Position numbers and translations under genes: made by a program. The notes beneath the pieces are model-generated. The model was not told where the DNA came from and made no database searches. It worked only from the letters and a program-made list of their open reading frames with translations. Below, piece by piece: positions 51,301 through 60,900 of a stretch of DNA of 64,000 nucleotides. Source of the stretch: Nitrospira sp. (GTDB lineage: Bacteria; Nitrospirota; Nitrospiria; Nitrospirales; Nitrospiraceae); the NCBI GenBank assembly GCA_018242725.1, contig JAFEBI010000011.1, positions 248,001-312,000 of the forward strand, in the 5' to 3' direction. The stretch's first letter is position 1. The number at the start of each line of letters is the position of its first letter.

Positions 51301-54300
51301 AGCGTCAACGGCAAAATCGACCGGGAGGCTTTGCCTCAACCGGAACAGGTGGCCGCCAGAGAATGGACAGCACCCCGCACGCCGACGGAAGCGCAGTTAG
51401 CGGCGGTCTGGGCCGAAGTGCTGGGGGTGGAGCGAGTCGGCGTGCACGACAATTTCTTCGAGCTGGGAGGGGATTCCATCCTGAGTTTACAGGTGATTTC
51501 GCGTGCCAAGGCACAAGGCCTGCCGCTCACACCGCGACATCTGTTCCAGCATCAGACGATCGCCGAACTGGCGGAGGCTGCAGGTGGACGGATTGAGGGA
51601 GTCGATTCGAAACCGGTGATCAAGGTCCAAATTCAGAGACCGACCGATCCGGCCCTTCTCGAAGCAGCACGGCGAGTATATCCCACAACCGAAGAGGTCT
51701 ATCCGCTGACTCCGTTGCAACAAGGATTGCTGTTTCACAGTCTGTACGAACCGCAATCCGGCGTCTACATCGAGCAGCTGAGTTGCCTTCTTCGCGGCGA
51801 CCTGGATCATGCCGCATTCCTCGATGCCTGGCGGATGGTGATCACGCGGTCCACCCCGCTCCGTACCGCGTTCGTGTGGCAGGAACTCGACAAGCCCGTG
51901 CAGGTCGTGTTGCCGGCCGAGGCGCCGCCCATTATCGAACTCGATTGGCGCGACGCAGCCGAATCAGAGCAGAGACGACGACGACAAGAATTCCTCCGGA
52001 ACGATCGACTGACGGACTTCGACCTGACCAAGCCACCGCTGATGCGCCTCGCCTTGATCCGTGTGGGAGATGACGCACGCTATCTGATCTGGACGCATCA
52101 TCACATCGTCCTGGATGGGTGGTGCCTTCCCATTATTCTGGGCGATCTATTCGCCTGCTATGCCTTCATCAAAGGTGGGCCAGAGCCGGGCGAGCCACAG
52201 TCGCAACCGTATCGAGATTATGTCGAGTGGATTGTCTCGCAGGACCAGACAGCGGCGGAACAGTATTGGCGTAAGACTCTGTCAGGCATCACCTCAGCCA
52301 CGCCCCTTCCAACGGATCGCTCACCGGACGCCGCGCAGACGGATGCCGGCTACGGCATGCATCGACTGACGATCTCAGCCGCCAGGACTTCTGCCATCCA
52401 TGACTTCGCCTCTAAAGAGCGCATCACGGTCAATACTCTGCTGCAGGGAGCTTGGGCGTTGTTACTGAGCCGTTATTGTAGCGAAGAAGACGTGTTGTTC
52501 GGCACGACGGTATCGGGGCGCTCCGCGGATGTCCCGGGTATCGAGACGATGCTCGGGCTCTTCATTAATACCTTGCCGCTCCGAGTCACCGTGTCACCGG
52601 ACGCCCTTCTGCGGGATTGGTTGCGAGGAATGCTGCAGCAGAACGCCGAGCTGCGTCAATACGAGCACACCTCGCTCGCGGAGATTCAGAGCTGGAGTCA
52701 GATGCCGCGCGGCACTCAACTATTCGATAGCCTTCTGGTCTTTGACAACCATCCGACCGACCGTACTCTGGATGACGGTGGTGCCGGTTTGAGCGCGCAT
52801 GATGTCTATTTGGAAGGCCAGACCAATTATCCGTTGACCGTCAACGTCGTGCCGGGCGAATCGCTCTCGTTCCTTCTCTCCTATCAGCAGAAGCGCTTTT
52901 CTTCTGAACGCGTGCAACGTATCGCAGCACATCTGGACGTGGTGCTGAACCAGTTGGTCGCGCGGCCGGACTTGCGTCTCTCGGCGATCGAGATATTGGG
53001 GACGGGAGAACGGCGGCAGGTGGTAGAGGAGTGGAACACCACACGACGCGCGTATCCGACAGACGCGACCGTGCCGGAATTGATCTACGAGCAGGCACAG
53101 CGTGCACCGGCAACGACAGCGGTACGGCTGGACGAGCAGGCGCTGAGTTATGACGGACTGTGGCGCCGGAGCGCAGTGCTGGCAGCCGAGTTGCGACGAC
53201 AGGGCGTCGGGCCCGATGTGCTGGTGGGCATCTGCGCCGAGCGGTCTCTGGAAATGGTCATCGGTCTGTTGGCCATTATGCAGGCCGGCGGAGCCTACGT
53301 GCCGATCGATCCGAGTTATCCGGCCGATCACATCGCCTATATGTTGGCTGACGCGGCGCCGTCGGTGCTGCTGACCCAACCGGCTCTGCGGGTGCGACTG
53401 CCGCCGTTCGCCGGAGTATGTCTGGAATTGTCCGCCGCGACGCTCGATGAATTTGAACCGGCGGATCTTCCGCCGTCACCGGTACAGTTGAACCATCTGG
53501 CCTACACGATCTATACGTCCGGTTCCACCGGGCGCCCCAAGGGGGCGTGCAACACGCATGGTGGATTACTCAATCGGCTGCAGTGGATGCAGGAGTATTT
53601 CAGCCTCACGCCGGCAGACCGTGTGTTGCAGAAGACCCCGTTTAGTTTCGATGTGTCGGTGTGGGAGTTGTTCTGGCCCTTGATGACCGGCGCGGAGTTA
53701 GTGCTGGCCCTGCCGGATGAACACAAGGACGGATTGCGGCTCAAAGAGCGGATCGTCAATCAGCAGATCACGACGATGCACTTCGTCCCGCCGATGCTGC
53801 AGGCGTTTCTGGAGACGCCCGGAGTGGAGGTCTGTGCCGGCACGTTGCGGCGTATCATCTGCAGCGGGGAAGCGCTGAGTGACACGGTTCAGCGGCAGTG
53901 TTGGAAACGGTTGCCGGGCGTCGAGCTCCACAATCTCTATGGGCCGACGGAATCGGCGATCGATGTGACGGTGTGGTCGTGTGATCCGATCGCGCCGGCC
54001 GATCCCATCCCGATTGGGCGACCGATCGCCAACACCCAAATTTATGTTCTGGATCGACGAGGCGAGCCGGTTCCCATCGGCGTACCGGGTGAAGTGCATA
54101 TCGGCGGCGTGAACGTAGCGCGGGGCTATCACCGGCGACCGGCGTTGACGGCGGAGCGATTCGTGCCGGATGCGTTCAGTGCGGAGCCGGGTAGGCGGGT
54201 GTACCGGACGGGAGATCTCGCTCGGTATCGCCCGGATGGCCCCATCGAGTATTTGGGCCGGCTGGATCATCAGGTGAAAATCCGAGGAGTCCGCATTGAA

Positions 54301-54927
54301 CTGGGCGAGATCGAGAGCTGCCTGCTCCACCATCCGGCTGTGCACGAGGCCGTCGTTGTGGCACAGGAGAGCACGGCCGGACACAAACGGCTGGTCGGCT
54401 ACGTGGTGCCTCGGACTAGTCACGAGCTATCGGGTGAGGCCCTACGGGAATGGGTCGGGGCGCGGCTCCCGGAGGCGTTCGTCCCGAGCGTCGTGCTGAC
54501 GCTCGAAGCCCTGCCGCTGACACCCAACGGCAAAGTCGACCGCAAGGCGTTGCCGATACCCGATCTGCAAGCGTTGCGGAGTCAGGCGTACGAAGAGCCG
54601 GTCACGGAATTTGAACGAATCCTGGCGACAATCTGGGCAGAAGTGCTTGGCCAGCCGCGCGTGGGCCGGCTCGACAACTTCTTCGAGCTCGGCGGCGATT
54701 CGATCAATACGCTGCAAGTCTTGGCACGCGCCCATCAGCGCGGCATGAAACTCACCCCCAAACAACTGTTCGAGCATCCGACCGTGGCCGCCGCCGCTGG
54801 AGTGGCGGTGCCGGCTGAGGTGCCGGCTGAAGAAGATACGCAGGCCGAACGGACGGGGGGCAACGGGCTCGTGGGCATCGAGCTGTCCGACGAGGACATG
54901 AGCAACCTGCTGGAAGAATTGAAATAG
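48358..54927 (+). CDS. NRPS C-A(Dab)-PCP-C-A(Ser)-PCP, 2189 aa
   Basis: Two modules. Module 1: C with HHIVCDG (158-164), A with code DIWELTADDK (my alignment), which is the code recorded for 2,4-diaminobutyrate, and PCP GGDS Ser1040. Module 2: C with HHIVLDG (1248-1254) of a different subtype (begins YPLTPLQQGLLFHSLYEPQ), A with code DVWHISLIDK, one residue from the Ser code DVWHLSLIDK, and PCP Ser2115. The A-PCP part of module 2 is almost the same as that in the next gene (see repeats). No E or TE domain. ATG 48358 is three bases after the hydroxylase stop. Confidence 0.93.
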   Translation: MNPTHTNPCIIGAPASAASSTNVDVFPASFAQKRLWFLSQLEPDSASYNTALAVRLRGALNREATVSSLNEIVRRHEILRTTFDEVDGQLVQVIAEDRPIDLPVVDFSLKSPSQREVSAAAAAQAEAQRPFDLRRGPVMRVRLLKLKPQEHILVLTLHHIVCDGWSSQILAREFGALYEAFDAGLSSPLPPLPIQYADYAVWQRGWLQGSVIEERLAYWKEKLKGKLPILDLPTDRPRQAIQSDRGARLPFSVSRDMIDRLHALSRTQGVTLFMTLQAAFQVLLMRYSGLDEFCLGTPVANRPKRETESLIGFFANTLVLRANLSGNPTFTDFLVRVQETVLGAQAHQDLPFEQLVDALQPVRALSHTPLFQVMFALQTSLARSLAITQLEVSAMELDAGGAKFDLSLDMTEDETGLDCAFEYNQDLFDQVTVARMASHLKRLLEGIADNPQDRLHELPMLMEKERRKILIDWNDTAAAGAAEGQVARLFEEQVARSPQAVALSCGGETLSYRDLNDRADRIARALSSVGVGCESIVAVLGDRSLNYVALMIALWKRGGVYLPLDPGHPPSRWTSILETSRASMVVTTEDWASRANDAIGRLPEAGRPGILTVEACLSENPAPADDGMAWPSSKLAYVIYTSGSTGIPKGAMVTEGGLINHLRSKISMLRLGPNDVVAQTASQGFDISVWQLTAALLCGASILVVPDEVARDPEQLLRYADAQEVTVLETVPALLQGMLDSAASIGKEAPRLARLRSLLPTGETLPPALVRRWFERYRHVPLINAYGPAECADDVAMATITAPPDDTHAHSPIGKPIVNLRLYVVDDWLEPVPIGAVGELCVAGAGVGRGYLYDPARTGEVFVPDPFSGEPGSRLYRTGDRVRHRSDGTMEFLGRRDHQVKVRGVRIELGEIELRLQAFPDVREAAAVVRQDHPGQKRLVAYVVPRDGASCDSDVLIRLLREQLPEPMVPSAIVRLEILPRSVNGKIDREALPQPEQVAAREWTAPRTPTEAQLAAVWAEVLGVERVGVHDNFFELGGDSILSLQVISRAKAQGLPLTPRHLFQHQTIAELAEAAGGRIEGVDSKPVIKVQIQRPTDPALLEAARRVYPTTEEVYPLTPLQQGLLFHSLYEPQSGVYIEQLSCLLRGDLDHAAFLDAWRMVITRSTPLRTAFVWQELDKPVQVVLPAEAPPIIELDWRDAAESEQRRRRQEFLRNDRLTDFDLTKPPLMRLALIRVGDDARYLIWTHHHIVLDGWCLPIILGDLFACYAFIKGGPEPGEPQSQPYRDYVEWIVSQDQTAAEQYWRKTLSGITSATPLPTDRSPDAAQTDAGYGMHRLTISAARTSAIHDFASKERITVNTLLQGAWALLLSRYCSEEDVLFGTTVSGRSADVPGIETMLGLFINTLPLRVTVSPDALLRDWLRGMLQQNAELRQYEHTSLAEIQSWSQMPRGTQLFDSLLVFDNHPTDRTLDDGGAGLSAHDVYLEGQTNYPLTVNVVPGESLSFLLSYQQKRFSSERVQRIAAHLDVVLNQLVARPDLRLSAIEILGTGERRQVVEEWNTTRRAYPTDATVPELIYEQAQRAPATTAVRLDEQALSYDGLWRRSAVLAAELRRQGVGPDVLVGICAERSLEMVIGLLAIMQAGGAYVPIDPSYPADHIAYMLADAAPSVLLTQPALRVRLPPFAGVCLELSAATLDEFEPADLPPSPVQLNHLAYTIYTSGSTGRPKGACNTHGGLLNRLQWMQEYFSLTPADRVLQKTPFSFDVSVWELFWPLMTGAELVLALPDEHKDGLRLKERIVNQQITTMHFVPPMLQAFLETPGVEVCAGTLRRIICSGEALSDTVQRQCWKRLPGVELHNLYGPTESAIDVTVWSCDPIAPADPIPIGRPIANTQIYVLDRRGEPVPIGVPGEVHIGGVNVARGYHRRPALTAERFVPDAFSAEPGRRVYRTGDLARYRPDGPIEYLGRLDHQVKIRGVRIELGEIESCLLHHPAVHEAVVVAQESTAGHKRLVGYVVPRTSHELSGEALREWVGARLPEAFVPSVVLTLEALPLTPNGKVDRKALPIPDLQALRSQAYEEPVTEFERILATIWAEVLGQPRVGRLDNFFELGGDSINTLQVLARAHQRGMKLTPKQLFEHPTVAAAAGVAVPAEVPAEEDTQAERTGGNGLVGIELSDEDMSNLLEELK
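53011..54704 (+). repeat. A-PCP(Ser) unit, copy in the first Dab-Ser NRPS
   Basis: A 1694-base segment closely similar, with no net length change, to 59526-61219. It runs from the A-domain entry (CGGCGGCAGGTGG) to the PCP Ser codon region. The condensation domains upstream and the sequences downstream of the PCP Ser differ strongly. Confidence 0.85.
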
Positions 54928-54935
54928 GTGACGTA

Positions 54936-57900
54936 GTGGCGAAGTCCGCATTACCGGAACATATCGACTCGATCTATCCCCTGTCGCCGATGCAGGAAGG
55001 GATGCTGTTTCATACGCTCATGAATCCCGGCACCGGGATTTATTTGATGCAGAACCGGTATCTGCTCGAGGGCGACCTGAACTACGACGCCTTCGTACGC
55101 GCGTGGGAATTGGTGTTCGACCGACATCCGGTGCTTCGCACGTCGTTCGTGTGGAAGAGCCAGAAGCGTCCGCTGCAAGCGGTGCACAAGCGGGTGGATG
55201 CCCCGATCGTGTCGCTGGATTGGAGAGGGCAGACTCGCCGCGAGCAGATCGCGAGGCTGGACACCGAGCTGGCAGCCGAACTCCGGGAGGGATTCGATTT
55301 CGCCAAGGCGCCGCTCATGCGGCTGTGGCTGATCCGACTGGCCGACGACTGCTATCAGTTCGTCCACAGTTTCCATCACATCCTACTCGATGAATGGTGC
55401 ATTTCGCTCCTCTTGATGGATTTCCTCGCCCACTACGGATCGCTGGTGCGCGGTGAGCAACTCACGCGCGAGAAACCGCGACCCTATCGCGATTACATCG
55501 CGTGGCTGCAAAAACAAGACATCAACGCCGCGGAATCCTTCTGGCGCGGATATCTTCAAAATTTTCCGACGCCGACGCCGCTGCCGTACGATCGGTTGCC
55601 CGAAGGTCTTGCAGATCAGAACGAGGATGCGGCGGATCACTGCCTGCACTTGAGCGCCGACACGTCAGCGACGTTGCTGAATCTGGCCCAGCGCCATCGC
55701 CTGACGGTGAACACATTCTTCCAGGGAGCGTGGGCACTGTTGCTCAACTACTACAGCAGCGAACGTGAGGTCCTGTTCGGTGTGACCGTGGCCGGCCGGC
55801 CCACCGAATTGCCTGGAGTCGAGTCTATCCTGGGCCTATTCATCAATACCCTTCCACTTCGAATTTCCATGCAACCGGACCGTTCTCTGATGGACTGGCT
55901 CAAAGATCTGCTGGCCGAGAACGTCCGGGTGCGGCAGTACGACTATGCGCCGCTCGTGCAGATGCAGCGATGGAGTGAAGTGCCGAGAGGGGAGGCGTTA
56001 TTCCACAGTCTGTTCGTGTTCGAAAACGCGCCGGTCGATCCGGAACTCTGCGAGGGACGAATCATTTTCAAAGCGGAGGAGGAGCAATACCGGGTCCACA
56101 CGAACTATCCGTTGACCGTCATGGGATGGCCGGGACGAGAATTGGGGCTCAAGATTTCCTACGATAAGCGGCTGTTCGATGCCGAGACGACAGGCCGCAT
56201 GATCCGGCATCTCAAGACGCTGCTCGAAGCGATGGCTGAACGGCCGACTGCGCGGCTTGCAGAACTGTTGCCGCTGAAGCAGGACGAGCGAAACGAACTG
56301 CTGACTGAATGGAATCCTGTCTTCAATATCTCCGGTGAGAATGAGTCCGATAGCTTGCCTCAGCTGTTCGAGAAGCAGGTCGAGCATCGTCCGGACTCCG
56401 TCGCGGCTCAGTGCCTCGACGAGAAGGCCACTTATCGTGAGCTGAATCGGTGGGCCAACCGCGTCGCGCATGTGTTGGCCGAGGCGGGTGTGGGACCCGA
56501 TACGATCGTGGCGCTGTTGGACGATCGTGGTCTCAATCTCTTGACGATGATGGTCGGTGTGTTCAAGACAGGCGGAGCCTATTTGCCGCTTGATCCGCAT
56601 CACCCTGTGTCGCGTCTCACGCAAATTCTGAAACTGAGTCGTTCGCCGATCGTACTCGCGTCGCGCAATTATCTCGCGCGACTGCAGGAAGCGATTGCAC
56701 CGATCGATGACACGTCACGTCCCCGGCTCATGGCGATTGAAGGGATGCTCGATGGAGCCGGTCGTGAAGATAATCCGGGATCTCGAGGACAATCCGACCA
56801 TCTCGCCTATGTCATCTATACCTCCGGTTCAACCGGAGTGCCGAAGGGAGCGATGGTGACGAGGCGGGGGATGCTCAACAATATTCGGAGCAAAGTATCG
56901 GGGTTGGCGTTGGGACCGTCCGACATCATTGCGCAGACTGCGTCGCAATGTTTTGACATTTCAGTCTGGCAGTTCCTGACGGCACTGACGTGTGGCGCCC
57001 GGACCAGTATCGTTCCAGATGAGACGTCACGCGACCCTTTTCACTTGCTCACCCATCTCGAACGAACGGACATGACGATCCTCGAAACCGTACCGGCGCT
57101 TCTTCAGGGCCTGTTGGAAGCGGCATCGGAAGCGGGGTCCGATGCCGCGCCTCGGCTGCACAATCTGCGGTGGGTCCTGCCGACCGGCGAAGCTTTGCCG
57201 CCGCCCCTGTGCTGCCAATGGCTGGCCCGGTATCCGGCAATACCATTATTAAACGCCTATGGACCTGCTGAATGCGCCGACGATGTCGCCGTTCATCCCA
57301 TCTTTGAACCGCCGGCAGCCGACATCACGCATATGCCGATCGGCCGCCCGATCGAACACACCCGCTTGCACATTCTCAATGCCTGGCTGGAGCCGGTGCC
57401 GCCCGGAGTCCCTGGAGAATTATATGTAATTGGTGTCGGGGTCGGCCGCGGGTATTTACAAGATCCCGCTCGAACGGCCGAAGTCTTTCTGCCGGACCGA
57501 TTCGGATCGGAGTCCGGCGCACGGATGTATCGGACCGGCGATCTGGCCCGCTATCGCCGGGACGGAGCCATCGAATTCATCGGGCGAGTCGATCAGCAGA
57601 TCAAGCTCCGCGGGTTTCGGATCGAGTTGGGCGAGATCGAAACGCATCTGTTATCGAGTCCGCTCGTACGCGAAGCAGCTGTGCTGCTACATACCGACGC
57701 GCGGGGCGAGAAACGATTGGCGGCGTATCTCGTCGGACATGAGGAAAAAGACCTGAGTGTACCGGCGTTGCGCGATCTCTTAGCGTCGCAGCTGCCGGAG
57801 TACATGGTGCCGACGGCGTTCGTACCGTTACCGGCGTTGCCGCGTACACCGAACGGCAAGATCGATCGCCTCACATTGGCGGCGCTGGATCTGGGCGATC

Positions 57901-60900
57901 AGTTCGCTCGCCCCTATACGGCACCACGCACGGCGACGGAAGAAATTCTGTCAGGCATCTGGTCCGATGTGTTGGGTGTCGAGCGGGTCGGCGTGCACGA
58001 CGATTTCTTCGAGTTGGGCGGCCATTCGCTGTTGGCGACTCAGATCATGTCGCGGCTTCGCAGCGCGTTCCATATCGAGCTGTCGCTGCGGACCGTGTTT
58101 GAATCCACGAGCGTCGCGGCCTTGGCCGCAGCCGTTGATCGTGCTCGAAAAGAGGGTGCAGCCGGCCAGGCGCCCCCGTTGGTGCCGGTCGCACGCACGG
58201 GTCCGCTGCCCACATCTTTCGCGCAGCAACGTCTCTGGTTCCTTGCGCAACTGGAACCGGAAGGATGGTCGTACAATCTCCCATTCGGCATCCGTATCAA
58301 AGGGCCCGTGGATGCTCCTGTACTTCAACAATGTTTTGCCGAAGTGACCCGGCGCCATGAATCGCTTCGTACAACCTTTGCCATCCGAGAGCAGGATCCA
58401 GTGCAGGAGGTGGCGGCACACCTCGAAATCGATCTGCCGATTGTCGATCTGTTGGAGCTCCCCGACGATAAGCGTGAAGAGAACGTCCAGCGCTTGGCCG
58501 AGACACATGCGCATATCGTCTTCGATCTCAGCCGCGGCCCCTTGTGGCACGCCAGGCTTCTTCACGTGCGGACCGAGGAGCACGTTCTCCTGCTCACGCT
58601 TCATCATGTGATTGCGGATGGCTGGTCGATGAACATTTTTCTTCAGGAAGTGCTCTCTCTCTACGCGTCGCTCGTTTCAGGTGAGCCATCGCCGCTACAG
58701 CCGTTGCCAATTCAATACGCCGATTATGCTCAATGGCAGCGGAAGACATTGCAGGGAGACGTGTTGGAGCGGCAGCTCACCTATTGGAAAGAAGTCCTTG
58801 CCGGTGCGCCAACTGTGCTCTCGCTTCCGACCGATCATCCGCGGCCTTCGGTGGAACGCCATCGGGGTGCCCGATTTGAATTCGAGCTGCCTGCCGACTT
58901 ACTCGAACAGTTGAAGACCATGAGCCGCCGTCACGGAGTGACGGTGTTCATGACGCTCCTCGCGGCGTTTCAAGTGTTGTTGTTCCGCCATACCGGCCAG
59001 TCAGATCTCTGTATCGGAACTCCGATCGCCGGACGCACCAGACTGGAAACCGAGTCGCTGATCGGACTGTTCGTCAACACACTGGTGTTGCGGACGGATG
59101 TATCCAAGGTGGTGAGATTTACCGATCTGTTGGATCGCGTGCGGGATGTGGTATTGGGGGCGCAAGCGCATCAGGATCTTCCGTTCGAGTATCTCGTCGA
59201 TGCGCTACAGCCCGCCCGCGATCTCAGCCGCTCTCCGTTGTTCCAAGTCATGTTCGCACTGCAGACACTGCCGGGAGAAGACATCAGCGTACCAGGAGTT
59301 GAGATTTCGAGCTATGACGTGGATCCCGGAAGCGCCAAGTTTGATCTGTCGCTGGAAATGACATTGGAATCTGCGGGACTTCATGGGTTCTTCGAGTACA
59401 ACTCGGACCTTTTCGATCGCGAAACTATCAGACGACTGGACACTCATTACAGACACGTGCTCGACCAAGTTGTCGCGCAGCCGGAGGCGGCCCTGTCGGG
59501 GATCGAGGTGCTGGGGGCGGAAGAGCGGCGGCAGGTGGTGGAGCAGTGGAACGCGACACGCCGAGCGTATCCGACAGCGGCGACCGTGCCGGAATTGATC
59601 TATGCGCAGGCGCAGCGCACACCGGCCGCAGCAGCCGTCCGGTTCGACGAGCAGGTGCTGAGCTATGGCGCGCTGTGGCGCCGGAGCGCAGTGCTGGCAG
59701 CCGAGTTGCGACGACAGGGCGTCGGGCCCGATGTGTTGGTGGGCCTCTGCGCCGAGCGGTCGCTGGACATGGTCATCGGCCTGCTGGGCATTCTGCAAGT
59801 CGGCGGCGCGTACGTGCCGATCGATCCGAGTTATCCGGCCGAGCGCATCGCTTACATGCTGGCTGACGCAGCCCCCTCCGTGCTGCTGACACAACCCGCT
59901 CTGCGGGGGACACTGCCGCCGTTTGCCGGAGTCTGTCTCGACCTGTCCGCCGCGATGCTCGAGGAATTTGAACCAGCGGATCTTTCGCCGACCCCAGTGC
60001 GGTTGGACCAGCTGGCGTACACGATCTATACATCCGGCTCCACCGGGCGCCCCAAAGGAGCAGGCAACACCCATGGCGGATTACTCAATCGGCTGCAGTG
60101 GATGCAGGACTATTTCAGCCTGACGCCGGCCGACCGCGTGTTGCAGAAGACGCCGTTCAGTTTCGACGTGTCGGTGTGGGAGTTGTTCTGGCCCTTGATG
60201 ACCGGTGCGGAGTTAGTACTGGCGCTACCAGACGAACACAAAGACGGAGTGCGGCTCAAAGAGCGGATCGTTGGGCAGAGGATTACGACGCTGCACTTCG
60301 TCCCGCCGATGCTGCAGGCGTTTCTGGAGACGCCCGGAGTGGAGGTCTGTGCCGGCACATTGAAGCGCATCGTCTGCAGCGGAGAAGCACTGAGTGCCGC
60401 GGTTCAGCGGCAATGTTGGGCGCGCTTGCCGGGGGTGGAACTGCATAATCTCTATGGGCCGACGGAAGCGGCGATCGATGTGACGGTGTGGTCGTGTAAT
60501 CCATCCGCGCCCGCCGATCCCATTCCGATCGGGCGCCCCATCGCCAACACCCAGATCTATCTTGTGGATCAACGAGGCGAGCCGGTTCCGATCGGGGTCC
60601 CAGGGGAACTCCACATCGGCGGGGTGAACGTGGCACGGGGTTATCACCGGCGCCCGGCGCTGACGGCGGAGCGGTTCGTGCCGGATGCGTTCAGTGCAGA
60701 GCCGGGGGGGCGGGTGTACCGGACGGGGGATCTCGCGCGGTACCGGCCGGATGGGGCCATCGAGTATTTGGGACGGCTGGATCATCAGGTGAAGATTCGA
60801 GGCGTGCGCATTGAGCTGGGCGAGATCGAAAGCTGCTTGCTCCATCATCCGGCCGTGCACGAAGCCGTCGTTGTGGCACAGGACACTGCATCGGGACACA

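Noticed and set aside
59205-60074. 289-codon minus-strand frame opposite the third NRPS
   Set aside because: Antisense frame within a clearly coding C/A region; a similar shadow appears opposite the duplicated unit.
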